This document shows positions 6,754 to 14,282 of a stretch of DNA of 36,042 nt, in pieces. The DNA is from UBA9732 sp052170315 (GTDB lineage Bacteria > Spirochaetota > Spirochaetia > Sphaerochaetales > Sphaerochaetaceae): the NCBI GenBank assembly GCA_052170315.1, contig JBQNAT010000018.1:1-36042 (forward strand), given 5' to 3'. The stretch's first letter is position 1. The number at the start of each line of letters is the position of its first letter. The position numbers were made by a program, and so were the translations under genes. A model generated the notes under the pieces. It did no database searches and had not been told where the DNA came from. It was given only the letters and a program-made list of their open reading frames with translations.

Positions 6754-8238
6754 ATGAACTACAGAAGCACAAGAGGACAGGCCCGCTGCAATTCCCTTCA
6801 GGCGGTACTTCAGGGCATAGCTCCGGACGGCGGTCTTTTCGTTTCACCTGAAATTCTGTCAAAAAAGTTTGACTGGAAAGCGGTAATGGGGCTCAGCACC
6901 CTTAAAATGGCCGGCGTCATATTAAAACATCTTCTTCCCGATTTTGACGATATGGAAGAACTTGTGAATAAGGCATATACCGGCAAATTTGAAACGGAAG
7001 ACCTGACACCGCTTAAAAAAGCGGGAGATTTGTATATCCTTGAACTTTTCAGGGGTCCCACATCAGCTTTCAAGGATGTGGCGCTTTCAATGTTGCCTCA
7101 GCTGATAACAGCCGCAAAAAAACAAAGCGGAGCGCGGGAAGAAACTGTCATACTTACCGCGACCTCCGGCGATACTGGGAAATCCGCGATGGAAGGCTTC
7201 AGAGACGTCCCGGGCACACGTATAATTGTCTTCTACCCTTACGGCGGCGTTTCACACGTGCAGAAAACCCAGATGGAGACACAGGAAGGAGGCAATGTAA
7301 AGGTCTGCGCCGTCAGAGGAAATTTTGATGACTGCCAGAGCGCGGTGAAGGATACGTTTGCGAAGATAAACTCAATGGGTATCCTTGAGCGCGTAAACAA
7401 AAAACTCTCTTCCGCCAATTCCATAAACATAGGCCGCCTTGCCCCTCAGGTTGTCTACTATTTCAAGGCCTATTCGAATCTTGTCGGGACAGAGCGTATC
7501 AAACTTGGAGACAGCGTTGATTTTGTTGTCCCTTCGGGAAATTTCGGAGACATCCTTGCGGGATACTTCGCTAAGCTTATGGGGCTTCCCGTGGGAAAGC
7601 TTGTCTGCGCATCCAACGAAAACAATGTCCTTACGGATTTCTTTGAAACAGGCGTCTACGACAAACGCAGACCCTTTTACAAAACAAGCTCCCCTTCAAT
7701 GGACATACTTGTTTCTTCCAATCTTGAAAGGCTGCTGTTCCTTGCCTCAGGCTGTGATGAAAAAATAGTCTCACACTGGATGAATGACTTAAATTCAAAG
7801 GGATATTTCAATGTACAGGACACTATAATGGATAAGATAAGAAAAACCTTCAAAGCCTATTGCTGTACGGAAGAAGAAACTCTGAAAGCTATAGGGAATG
7901 TTTATAAAGAACTTTCATACCTGTGCGACCCCCATACAGCCGTGGGAATACATGCCGCCTATAACTACAGAAAGGAAAGCAGACCTTCATCTCCCACAGT
8001 TGTACTTTCAACGGCATCGCCCTACAAATTTCCAAATGCAGTTTCAAAGGCCCTGGGGCTTGAAACCGCGGGAAATGAATTTGACGGGATAGAAGCAATA
8101 AACAAAGAAACTAAGGTTCCAGTGCCTGAGAATTTGAGTTCGCTTAAGGATAAAATTGTTCTTCATACTGATGTTATCAATAAAGAAGATATCCTTAACT
8201 ACGTGCTTTCATATCTTGGAAACACAAAGCAGGAGTAA
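6754..8238 (+). CDS. thrC: Threonine synthase
   Basis: 494 residues. Pyridoxal-phosphate enzyme converting O-phosphohomoserine to threonine. The start at 6754 gives MNYRSTRGQ, the family's typical opening, with GGAG seven bases upstream; an upstream in-frame ATG at 6742 is less likely. The PLP lysine is K107 in PTSAFKDVA. The phosphate-binding motif TATSGDTGKSA follows, then the glycine-rich VPSGNFGDILAGYFAK segment. Length and order match the longer threonine synthase class found in enteric bacteria and many Gram-negatives. It lies between pheB and thrH with very short gaps and is presumably co-transcribed with both. Confidence 0.96.
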   Translation: MNYRSTRGQARCNSLQAVLQGIAPDGGLFVSPEILSKKFDWKAVMGLSTLKMAGVILKHLLPDFDDMEELVNKAYTGKFETEDLTPLKKAGDLYILELFRGPTSAFKDVALSMLPQLITAAKKQSGAREETVILTATSGDTGKSAMEGFRDVPGTRIIVFYPYGGVSHVQKTQMETQEGGNVKVCAVRGNFDDCQSAVKDTFAKINSMGILERVNKKLSSANSINIGRLAPQVVYYFKAYSNLVGTERIKLGDSVDFVVPSGNFGDILAGYFAKLMGLPVGKLVCASNENNVLTDFFETGVYDKRRPFYKTSSPSMDILVSSNLERLLFLASGCDEKIVSHWMNDLNSKGYFNVQDTIMDKIRKTFKAYCCTEEETLKAIGNVYKELSYLCDPHTAVGIHAAYNYRKESRPSSPTVVLSTASPYKFPNAVSKALGLETAGNEFDGIEAINKETKVPVPENLSSLKDKIVLHTDVINKEDILNYVLSYLGNTKQE

Positions 8239-8241
8239 TTT

Positions 8242-8850
8242 ATGGAAATAGTATGCCTTGACCTTGAGGGAGTCCTTGTCCCTGAAATATGGATAGCTTT
8301 TTCAGATAAAACCGGCATCCCTGAACTTAGAAGAACCACAAGGGACGAGCCCGACTACGATAAGCTCATGAAGTATCGCATGGCCATACTCAGAGAGCGT
8401 AATCTGAACCTGCGGGATATACAGGACGTAATTTCGGAAATACAGCCCCTTGAAGGCGCGAAGGACTTTCTGGAAAGGGTCAGAGAAATCACTCAGGTTG
8501 TAATTCTTTCAGATACATTCAGGGAATTCGCCGCCCCTCTTATGAAACAGCTGCGCTGGCCCACAATACTGTGCAACAGCCTCATCGTAGACAGCGACAA
8601 CATGCTGACGGGCATAAAGCTTAGGCAGGAGGACGGAAAGCGCCGCGCCATAGACGGTTTCAGGGCAATGAACTTCAGGACTTTTGCGGCAGGAGACAGC
8701 TATAACGACCTTTCAATGATACACAGGGCGGACTGCGGCTGTCTTTTCAGAGCCCCTGCCAATATTTTAAAAGAAGAACCGAATCTTAAGCTGTGCACAA
8801 CCTATGATGAGTTCTTTGAGGAAATACGGACATTTGTAAAAAATAGCTGA
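8242..8850 (+). CDS. thrH: ThrH: phosphoserine phosphatase / homoserine phosphotransferase
   Basis: 202 residues of HAD fold. The opening MEIVCLDLEGVLVPEIWIAF is almost the signature of ThrH, with the nucleophile D7 followed by E9. Motif II is VVILSDTF, and the motif IV region is FAAGDSYNDLSM. ThrH from Pseudomonas is known to dephosphorylate phosphoserine and to pass the phosphate to homoserine. That makes O-phosphohomoserine, the substrate of the preceding thrC. No homoserine kinase gene (thrB) is present in the cluster, so ThrH probably fills that step here. It starts three bases after thrC and converges with the sensor-kinase gene with only four bases between, with no terminator visible. 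Confidence 0.92.
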   Translation: MEIVCLDLEGVLVPEIWIAFSDKTGIPELRRTTRDEPDYDKLMKYRMAILRERNLNLRDIQDVISEIQPLEGAKDFLERVREITQVVILSDTFREFAAPLMKQLRWPTILCNSLIVDSDNMLTGIKLRQEDGKRRAIDGFRAMNFRTFAAGDSYNDLSMIHRADCGCLFRAPANILKEEPNLKLCTTYDEFFEEIRTFVKNS

Positions 8851-8854
8851 AACT

Positions 8855-10324
8855 TTAATAATTCTTAGGCCACCTAACCGAAGCAGTGACAGTATCGTTT
8901 GCAGACTGAATCAGGGATACCGTGCCCTTGTGCAGGTACAGTATGGTGTATGCGATGGGCAGTCCAAGGCCGGAGCCCCCGCCCGTTCTTGACCAGTCTC
9001 CGCGTGACCACGGCTCAAAGAAATCGGATTCCATATCGGAAGAAAGCTTTCCGGGATTTGAAATTTCCATTTCATAGAAACCGTCTGTTTCCCTTATTGT
9101 CCAGCGTACAGGAATGGGAGTTTTGCCCCCGGCTTCCACAGCGTTTTTAAGAAGCTCCGTTACGGCATGGGACATCAGAGTTCTGTCGCATCGCAGGTTT
9201 TCGCATTCCGATAAAGCAATCACGGAATCGGAATTCCTGAAGGATGAAAGGACATCTTCAATGAACTGCTTTGACGAAAACTCTTCCGTAAAGGGGACAG
9301 CGTCCGCCTGCAGAGTAGAAAACTCTATAACCTTCCCTATTCTCTCCGAAAGACTGTCTATTTCTTTTCCGAGCGATTTCAGCGTATCTTCATCCGCGGG
9401 GAAAACCCCATCATTCATGCCGTCAATTATCATTTTCAAGGCTGCGGCGGGAGTGTTCAAATCATGTGAAATACTCTGAAGCCAGGCTTTGCGGCTTTTA
9501 ATGTTGGACTGAAGGCTGCGGTCAAGGTCCTGAATCGCAACGGTAATTTCATTCAGCTCGCTGTTTGACTGTTTTGGTATGGAGACATTAGGTTTTCCGT
9601 GAGACAAATCGTTCAGAGCTTTTCTGACATCATTTATGTATTTTGTGTATCGCGAACTTATGACCCATGACGCAGCCAGCGCAATCAGAAGGCAAACGGG
9701 AAGCGAACTAAGAAGGCCTTTCAAACATGAATTTATTATATCTTTGGAGTATTCATACGTTCTTGGGCTGAATGTAAGAAGGTCTATTGTAAACGCGTCC
9801 CGGCCTGAAAGAGCAATGATTATTGACCCTATTATTCCCTGATTTTTAAGGGCGGACGGCAGGCTCTGCCTGATGTTGCCGGCAGACGAACTTCCTACAT
9901 TTATTTTCCCCGTACTTAAATCTGTAGATATGTTAAGCCGTGTTGCCCTTTTTACAGAGGTGTAGACGCTGTCTTCCGAAGGGAACAGACTGTTGTTGGA
10001 CATTAGAGTACTTAGCATCCTTCCGTCGGAAGTTTTTCCGAAAGTAACAGCTATAGAACCGTTGGAATCTCTGAGTATAAAACCGCTTACCCTGTCATCC
10101 TCTATTTCAGACACTGCTCTGAGGATACTGTTGATTCCATAGTCAGCGAAATCCCCATCCGTTATGGCTGACTCAACCGATGTAACAAAATCGTCGTAAA
10201 CGCGGTTTTTCCACCTGCCCTGACTTACATCGTACTGAACAAGCAGGACTCCTACCTGTATGAGAATGATTAAAAAAGCAATCGCAAGTATGCTTAGGAA
10301 ATAGCGGAAAAAGACCTTTGTCAT
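8855..10324 (-). CDS. Membrane sensor histidine kinase
   Basis: 489 residues. Two membrane segments (about 8-29 and 204-224) flank a periplasmic sensor region of about 170 residues with no recognised ligand motif. A HAMP linker follows (225-275), then the dimerisation/phosphoacceptor helix with SISHDLNTPAAAL, where H287 is the predicted phosphorylated residue. The ATP-binding domain has the N box with N394 (ELLKNAVEA) and the G box GGGSGLGLP (448-456). It overlaps its response regulator by one base (TGATG), so the two form a coupled two-component operon. The signal and targets are unknown. The neighbouring EEP phosphohydrolase on the same strand could be linked but has its own promoter. Confidence 0.93.
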   Translation of the reverse strand: MTKVFFRYFLSILAIAFLIILIQVGVLLVQYDVSQGRWKNRVYDDFVTSVESAITDGDFADYGINSILRAVSEIEDDRVSGFILRDSNGSIAVTFGKTSDGRMLSTLMSNNSLFPSEDSVYTSVKRATRLNISTDLSTGKINVGSSSAGNIRQSLPSALKNQGIIGSIIIALSGRDAFTIDLLTFSPRTYEYSKDIINSCLKGLLSSLPVCLLIALAASWVISSRYTKYINDVRKALNDLSHGKPNVSIPKQSNSELNEITVAIQDLDRSLQSNIKSRKAWLQSISHDLNTPAAALKMIIDGMNDGVFPADEDTLKSLGKEIDSLSERIGKVIEFSTLQADAVPFTEEFSSKQFIEDVLSSFRNSDSVIALSECENLRCDRTLMSHAVTELLKNAVEAGGKTPIPVRWTIRETDGFYEMEISNPGKLSSDMESDFFEPWSRGDWSRTGGGSGLGLPIAYTILYLHKGTVSLIQSANDTVTASVRWPKNY

Positions 10325-11028
10325 CAGGCATTCTCCTCAATGGGATAGCCTATAAACCTGTAGCCGTAGCCGCGCACGGTCTCTATCCACGGGAAAGAGC
10401 CAAGCTTGGCCCTCAGGTTTTTTATGTGTGTATCCGCAATCCTTTCATAGGACTCGGAGTTATAGCCGAAACATTTCTTAAGGATTTCCGACCTAGGAAG
10501 TATCCTTGAGGAGTTTTCGATAAGAAGACCCAGTATCCTCCACTCTGCCGCGGTAAGAGAGATATCCTCATCATTGACCGTAACTTTGTGCTCTATTTCA
10601 TCGTAACAGAGAATGCCGCTTTCCGCCTTATAGGTATGCCTTCGGGCTCGGTCCGTCTCCTGTCCCCCGTCCACACGCCGGAAAATAGCCCGGACGCGCA
10701 GAACCAGCTCTTTGGGAGAGAACGGCTTGGTGATGTAATCGTCAGCCCCCAGCTCAAAACCGTGGACGCGGTCTTCTTCGGCAATGCGCGCTGTCATGAA
10801 AATAACGGGAATATCAATGCCGCGCCGAAGCTCTTTCACAAATTCAAAGCCGTCGCCGTCCGGCAGCATGACGTCCTGAATCAGAAGATCGGCCTTCGTT
10901 GTCCTGAAGGCTTCGCGCACGGAAGCAAGGTTCCCAAAACCCAGAACCCTGTAGCCCGCAAGTTCCAGATACCTGCGCACTCCTTCCCTGATTGCCTGAT
11001 GATCTTCCACGACATAAATAAGCTTCAT
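10324..11028 (-). CDS. OmpR/PhoB-family response regulator
   Basis: 234 residues. The receiver domain has the acidic pair E8/D9, the phosphoacceptor D52 in IQDVMLPDGDG, T79 in FMTAR and K101 in ITKPFSPKE. The C-terminal winged-helix DNA-binding domain covers about 140-230, including SLTAAEWRILGLL and the end VRGYGYRFIGYP, typical of the OmpR/PhoB class. It is the first gene of the operon and its partner kinase follows immediately. GGGAG lies 12 bases before the ATG, a rather long spacing. Regulated genes cannot be named from this window. Members of this class often bind tandem direct repeats with an 11-bp period, and one such repeat occurs at 28392-28412. Confidence 0.95.
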   Translation of the reverse strand: MKLIYVVEDHQAIREGVRRYLELAGYRVLGFGNLASVREAFRTTKADLLIQDVMLPDGDGFEFVKELRRGIDIPVIFMTARIAEEDRVHGFELGADDYITKPFSPKELVLRVRAIFRRVDGGQETDRARRHTYKAESGILCYDEIEHKVTVNDEDISLTAAEWRILGLLIENSSRILPRSEILKKCFGYNSESYERIADTHIKNLRAKLGSFPWIETVRGYGYRFIGYPIEENA

Positions 11029-11124
11029 GGCTTTTATTTACTCCCAAATCAAGGCATTTTCAACAGAAAGGCTCTTTAAACCAAATAAAAACATAAAAGT
11101 TCACATTCACCGGTTCTTATCTGT

Positions 11125-12216
11125 TTAGCTTATCCGTTTTGAAAGTTCGAACTTCATGCATACGGGATTGTGGTCGGAATAATCGAACCCCGTATCTATC
11201 ACGCGGCTTTCAAGCACCTTGACATTTGCAGATACCATAAATCCGTCAACTGTTACCTGATACTGTCCCTTCCAGTAGGGCGCATCTGCATTACGACAGC
11301 TTGGAACGGGATTTGACGGGTCGTAGGGACCTATCAGGCTTATATCGTAGCCTTCAAATGTTTCGGCGGGAATTGGCTGAGCCCAGTTGTACGGGCTTCC
11401 CGTCACACCGAAAAGCTCGCTGCCTCCGCCAACTACATCCTTGTTGAAGTCGCCGCCCGCAATACAGTAGTTGCCTTTTTCGTATTCAGCCTGCATGTCT
11501 CCGAGAAGCATTTTAAGCTGTTCTATTGCTATTTTCCCGTCAGAGGTATAGGCCGAAAGATGGAGATTGAACAATACAAGCTCACCCCCGTCCTTCACAG
11601 GGACTCTTGATATGCTGTAGCACCTGTCAAGGTCAACAAGCTTCATAACTCCGTCCTCTATCGGAAGGCTGCGTCTTACCGCTTCCGTAATACCCTTACC
11701 TGAAAAAGTCATTATCCCCGCAACGGACTTTCCGTGGGGCTGGGTAAGCGGATACATCAAAAAAGGCGAATCCCAGTTTTCGGCAAAGGTAAAGCTATAG
11801 CCTTTTAATGCTTTTTCAAGGTATTTGGCCTGATTTACGTGGTAGGACCTTGTGGAATCAGTGTCTACTTCCTGAATGAAATAAAAATCGGCATTCTGAG
11901 AGGACAGCTCTTTCATGATTTTATCAAGATTCGCTTCAAGAGCGTTTTTGCTCTTTGCCCAGGATTCGGTACCGCCGTCCATAAAGAAGGAATAGTCTTT
12001 TTCATAGGCTCCGAAGCCTATATTCCAGGAAACTACGGTGTAAGCAGTTCCTGTTTTCACATACCCGTATTTAGGGTTTCCCACTTCAAGCGCCAGCTTA
12101 TCATCAAGCCGATGGTAGCTTATGAACACATAGGCTATATACAGGAAAACGATTGTAAAAACTACAATCAACGCCCCAAGCGGGAATTTGATGAATCTGT
12201 TTTTGATATTTGCCAT
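11125..12216 (-). CDS. Membrane-anchored endonuclease/exonuclease/phosphatase-family protein
   Basis: 363 residues. An N-terminal hydrophobic segment (about 11-33) without a clear cleavage site should anchor the protein, with the catalytic domain outside the cytoplasm. The EEP fold is shown by VVSWNIGFG (N65), FYFIQEVD (E116), FNLHLSAY, GGDFNKDV and the terminal YSDHNPVCM, which together carry the metal-binding and catalytic residues. Substrates of this superfamily range from nucleic acids to phospholipids and inositol phosphates, so the substrate is not predictable here. The start at 12216 follows AGAGGGAAGA. The gene has its own extended -10 promoter and diverges from the HAD phosphatase gene. 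Confidence 0.88.
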   Translation of the reverse strand: MANIKNRFIKFPLGALIVVFTIVFLYIAYVFISYHRLDDKLALEVGNPKYGYVKTGTAYTVVSWNIGFGAYEKDYSFFMDGGTESWAKSKNALEANLDKIMKELSSQNADFYFIQEVDTDSTRSYHVNQAKYLEKALKGYSFTFAENWDSPFLMYPLTQPHGKSVAGIMTFSGKGITEAVRRSLPIEDGVMKLVDLDRCYSISRVPVKDGGELVLFNLHLSAYTSDGKIAIEQLKMLLGDMQAEYEKGNYCIAGGDFNKDVVGGGSELFGVTGSPYNWAQPIPAETFEGYDISLIGPYDPSNPVPSCRNADAPYWKGQYQVTVDGFMVSANVKVLESRVIDTGFDYSDHNPVCMKFELSKRIS

Positions 12217-12243
12217 TCTTCCCTCTTCAATTTTTGCTGTCGA

Positions 12244-12272
12244 TTGACATTATAGCAAAAAGAGTCTATCAA
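12244..12272 (+). promoter_or_regulatory. Predicted promoter of the HAD phosphatase gene
   Basis: A perfect TTGACA (12244-12249), a 17-bp spacer and TATCAA (12267-12272) give a good promoter. The leader to 12335 contains a small hairpin CTGCG-TTA-CGCAG at 12291-12303. The promoter overlaps the divergent extended -10 element at 12249-12257. Confidence 0.55.
12249..12257 (-). promoter_or_regulatory. Extended -10 element of the EEP phosphohydrolase gene
   Basis: Read on the minus strand the sequence is TGCTATAAT, a consensus extended -10 (TGnTATAAT), which can function without a good -35. The transcript would begin near 12242, about 25 bases before the start codon. Confidence 0.5.
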
Positions 12273-12334
12273 TTTCCACAAATATATGACCTGCGTTACG
12301 CAGTACTCCGGAAGGGGATGTCCAGGACACGAGG

Positions 12335-13165
12335 TTGAATAAAGCTTTGCACAAAGATACGGATAAAATAAAACTCATCAGTTTGGATGTTGACTTCACT
12401 TTGGTAGATGACAGAAAGGAAATCCCTGAAATAAACAGAGAGGCCGTAAGATGGGCGCACTTTGACAAAAAAATCCATATCACCATAAATTCGGGCCGTA
12501 TAGCGCCGTCTGTGCGCGATTATATGGAGCGCCTTGGCATATATGAAGCCTACCCTTCTCTGGGCGGCTGCATTGTCCAGCAGTGGGACGGTGAAATTAT
12601 TAAAGAGAATTTTATTGACCGGGCTGTGGCTCTGGGTATTTACAGGACGGCAAAAGCTCTTGGCTGTACAATCCTTGCCTATCATCATGACTCATGGTTC
12701 ATAGACTCCGAAAAAGACCTTTGGTATGAATCCGAATATCAGGCAACCAAAGTTAAAGGCACGGCAGCGGATATTGAAAACCTTCTTTACGGCAGGGCCG
12801 TGAATAAGCTTCTTGGCGCGCACCTTGACGAAGAAAAAACCTCAAGGCTTGAATCCATGATTCTTGAAAACTACTCTGAAAAAATCGACTGTTTCAAATC
12901 AACATCCCAGTTTCTTGAAATTGTGCCCAAAGGCGTAAACAAGGGTACAGCCATAAAGGCCTTATGCGGGTTTTACGGTATAAAGAAGGAAAATGTTCTC
13001 TGCATAGGTGATTACTTCAATGATGTAGATATGTTCAAAGCCTCCGGTTTTCCTGTTGCCATGGCAAATGCCCCTGCTGAAATAAAAGCAATGGCAAAAT
13101 ATGTAACAAAGGCGGACAACAATAACGGCGGTGTGGCGGAAGCTATTTACAATACGCTGGGATGA
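12335..13165 (+). CDS. Cof-type HAD-superfamily phosphatase
   Basis: 276 residues. Motif I is LDVDFTLVDD, with nucleophile D18 and acid D20; the usual Gly after the second Asp is Phe. Motif IV is GDYFNDVDMF, and the PKGVNKGTAI segment provides the conserved lysine. The large C2-type cap between them marks the Cof/YidA class of sugar-phosphate or small-metabolite phosphatases. The start is a TTG at 12335, because no ATG or GTG occurs in frame before motif I; AGGA lies seven bases upstream. It is a single gene with its own promoter. The substrate is not predictable from the sequence. Confidence 0.88.
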   Translation: MNKALHKDTDKIKLISLDVDFTLVDDRKEIPEINREAVRWAHFDKKIHITINSGRIAPSVRDYMERLGIYEAYPSLGGCIVQQWDGEIIKENFIDRAVALGIYRTAKALGCTILAYHHDSWFIDSEKDLWYESEYQATKVKGTAADIENLLYGRAVNKLLGAHLDEEKTSRLESMILENYSEKIDCFKSTSQFLEIVPKGVNKGTAIKALCGFYGIKKENVLCIGDYFNDVDMFKASGFPVAMANAPAEIKAMAKYVTKADNNNGGVAEAIYNTLG

Positions 13166-13214
13166 TAGGAAAATTTACCCCGGCAAGTATTTTTCAGGTT
13201 CGGTCTTGTGGACA

Positions 13215-13295
13215 TTTCTACTTTTTCTTCAGAAAAAAATAAAAAAAGTAGAAACTTTCTTCTTTTTTGAAAATTTCAGAGGAAAAAAGTAGAAA
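13215..13295. repeat. Three copies of a 12-bp motif, two of them forming an inverted repeat
   Basis: TTTCTACTTTTT (13215-13226) is the exact reverse complement of AAAAAGTAGAAA at 13243-13254, with 16 bases between them. A third copy in direct orientation lies at 13284-13295. The group lies between the HAD gene and the HTH/Fic-like gene. It could end the HAD transcript as a stem-loop or be a cluster of protein-binding sites. Confidence 0.7.
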
Positions 13296-13396
13296 AAGCC
13301 TCAAAAAACCGGTCATGAGTTTCCTTCGGCTCAAGAAGCTCATCAAAGACAATGAATACCTGACGCGAAACGGCAGGCAATTAATTCGAATTGCCA

Positions 13397-13425
13397 TTGA
13401 ATTTATTCCGAGTTCGGAATATCCT
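13397..13425 (+). promoter_or_regulatory. Promoter with internal palindromic operator, upstream of the HTH/Fic-like gene
   Basis: TTGAAT (13397-13402), a 17-bp spacer and TATCCT (13420-13425) form a possible promoter. The palindrome TATTCCGA-GT-TCGGAATA (13404-13421) has perfect eight-base arms and fills the spacer, the usual place for a repressor site. A second short palindrome AATTCGAATT lies just upstream at 13383-13392. Confidence 0.55.
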
Positions 13426-13453
13426 AAAACCAGCAACTTCAAAGGAACGTCAT

Positions 13454-14281
13454 ATGGATTACATAAGCACAAAGGAAGCCGCTCAGAAATGGGGAATAAG
13501 CGAAAGGCGTGTACGATCTCTTTGCTCGGAAGGCAAAATCGAAGGCGCGGCCCGTTGCGGAGACTGGGTTTGGAGCATACCTTCGGGAACCCAGAAACCG
13601 GCAGACGGCAGAACTCTGAGATATATGAAAAACCGCTCGCTCAGGACCGGCAGTCAGGATTACAGAGAGGCGGATAAACTGCGCTCAAGCGTAAACCAAA
13701 ACTCCCTTACCACGGAGAAAAAGGCGGAAATCGTGCTTGAAGCGCTTTGCTATGAAAACGCAGACGTAAATCTTGAACAGGTGTTTGCCGTTTTCAACCT
13801 TGAAAACCAAGCCAATCTCCCCCTTGAAAGGCAGATAATGGCTCTTAACATCAGGTCTGCGCTGAATTCCATACCCTTTGATTTGAATGAAAAAAAGCTT
13901 CTGGAGCTTCACAGCCGACTTATGATGTCAATAGATGAAAGGTCAGCCGGAACATACAAGCTTGGCGGAGACCAGAGCCAGGAAACAGAAGCCATGTTCA
14001 AGCAGTATTCAGGACCGTGGTCAGTTCTGCATCCTGTGGCAAAAGCAGCTTTCCTGTTCTCTGAAATCATGAGAATACAGCCCTTTGAAAAAGGCACCGC
14101 GGAACTTGCCTTTATACTCCTTGCCAACGAAATATTCAAAGCAAAACTTCCTCCCGCGATATTCGGAGTCGGTCGGATGCCTGAATTAAAGGCGGCATTA
14201 GCTTCCACATCCATAAGAGGAAATAGTCAGATGCTGGTATCAATGATACTTGAGGCGGTTACGGGAAACATGGAGAAATAA
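13454..14281 (+). CDS. Helix-turn-helix protein fused to a degenerate Fic domain
   Basis: 275 residues from the ATG at 13454, preceded by AAAGGA. Residues 1-55 (DYISTKEAAQKWGISERRV) are an excisionase/MerR-like winged helix-turn-helix. Residues about 150-235 have the layout of a Fic domain: LHSRLMMSIDERSAGTYKLG, then HPVAKAAFLFSEIMRIQPF. The catalytic motif HPFxxGNGR is replaced by QPFEKGTAE (209-217), losing the catalytic His, the Asn and the Arg. The AMP-transferring activity of Fic enzymes is therefore unlikely, and the domain may act as a binding or regulatory module. A palindrome sits in the predicted promoter, suggesting autoregulation. It precedes the amidohydrolase gene with a one-base gap, so the two are probably one operon. 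Confidence 0.75.
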   Translation: MDYISTKEAAQKWGISERRVRSLCSEGKIEGAARCGDWVWSIPSGTQKPADGRTLRYMKNRSLRTGSQDYREADKLRSSVNQNSLTTEKKAEIVLEALCYENADVNLEQVFAVFNLENQANLPLERQIMALNIRSALNSIPFDLNEKKLLELHSRLMMSIDERSAGTYKLGGDQSQETEAMFKQYSGPWSVLHPVAKAAFLFSEIMRIQPFEKGTAELAFILLANEIFKAKLPPAIFGVGRMPELKAALASTSIRGNSQMLVSMILEAVTGNMEK

Positions 14282-14282
14282 A

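Noticed and set aside
13267..13677. Plus-strand frame overlapping the start of the HTH/Fic-like gene
   Set aside because: The HTH/Fic-like frame has a ribosome-binding site and clear domain motifs; this frame is low-complexity at its start and matches nothing.
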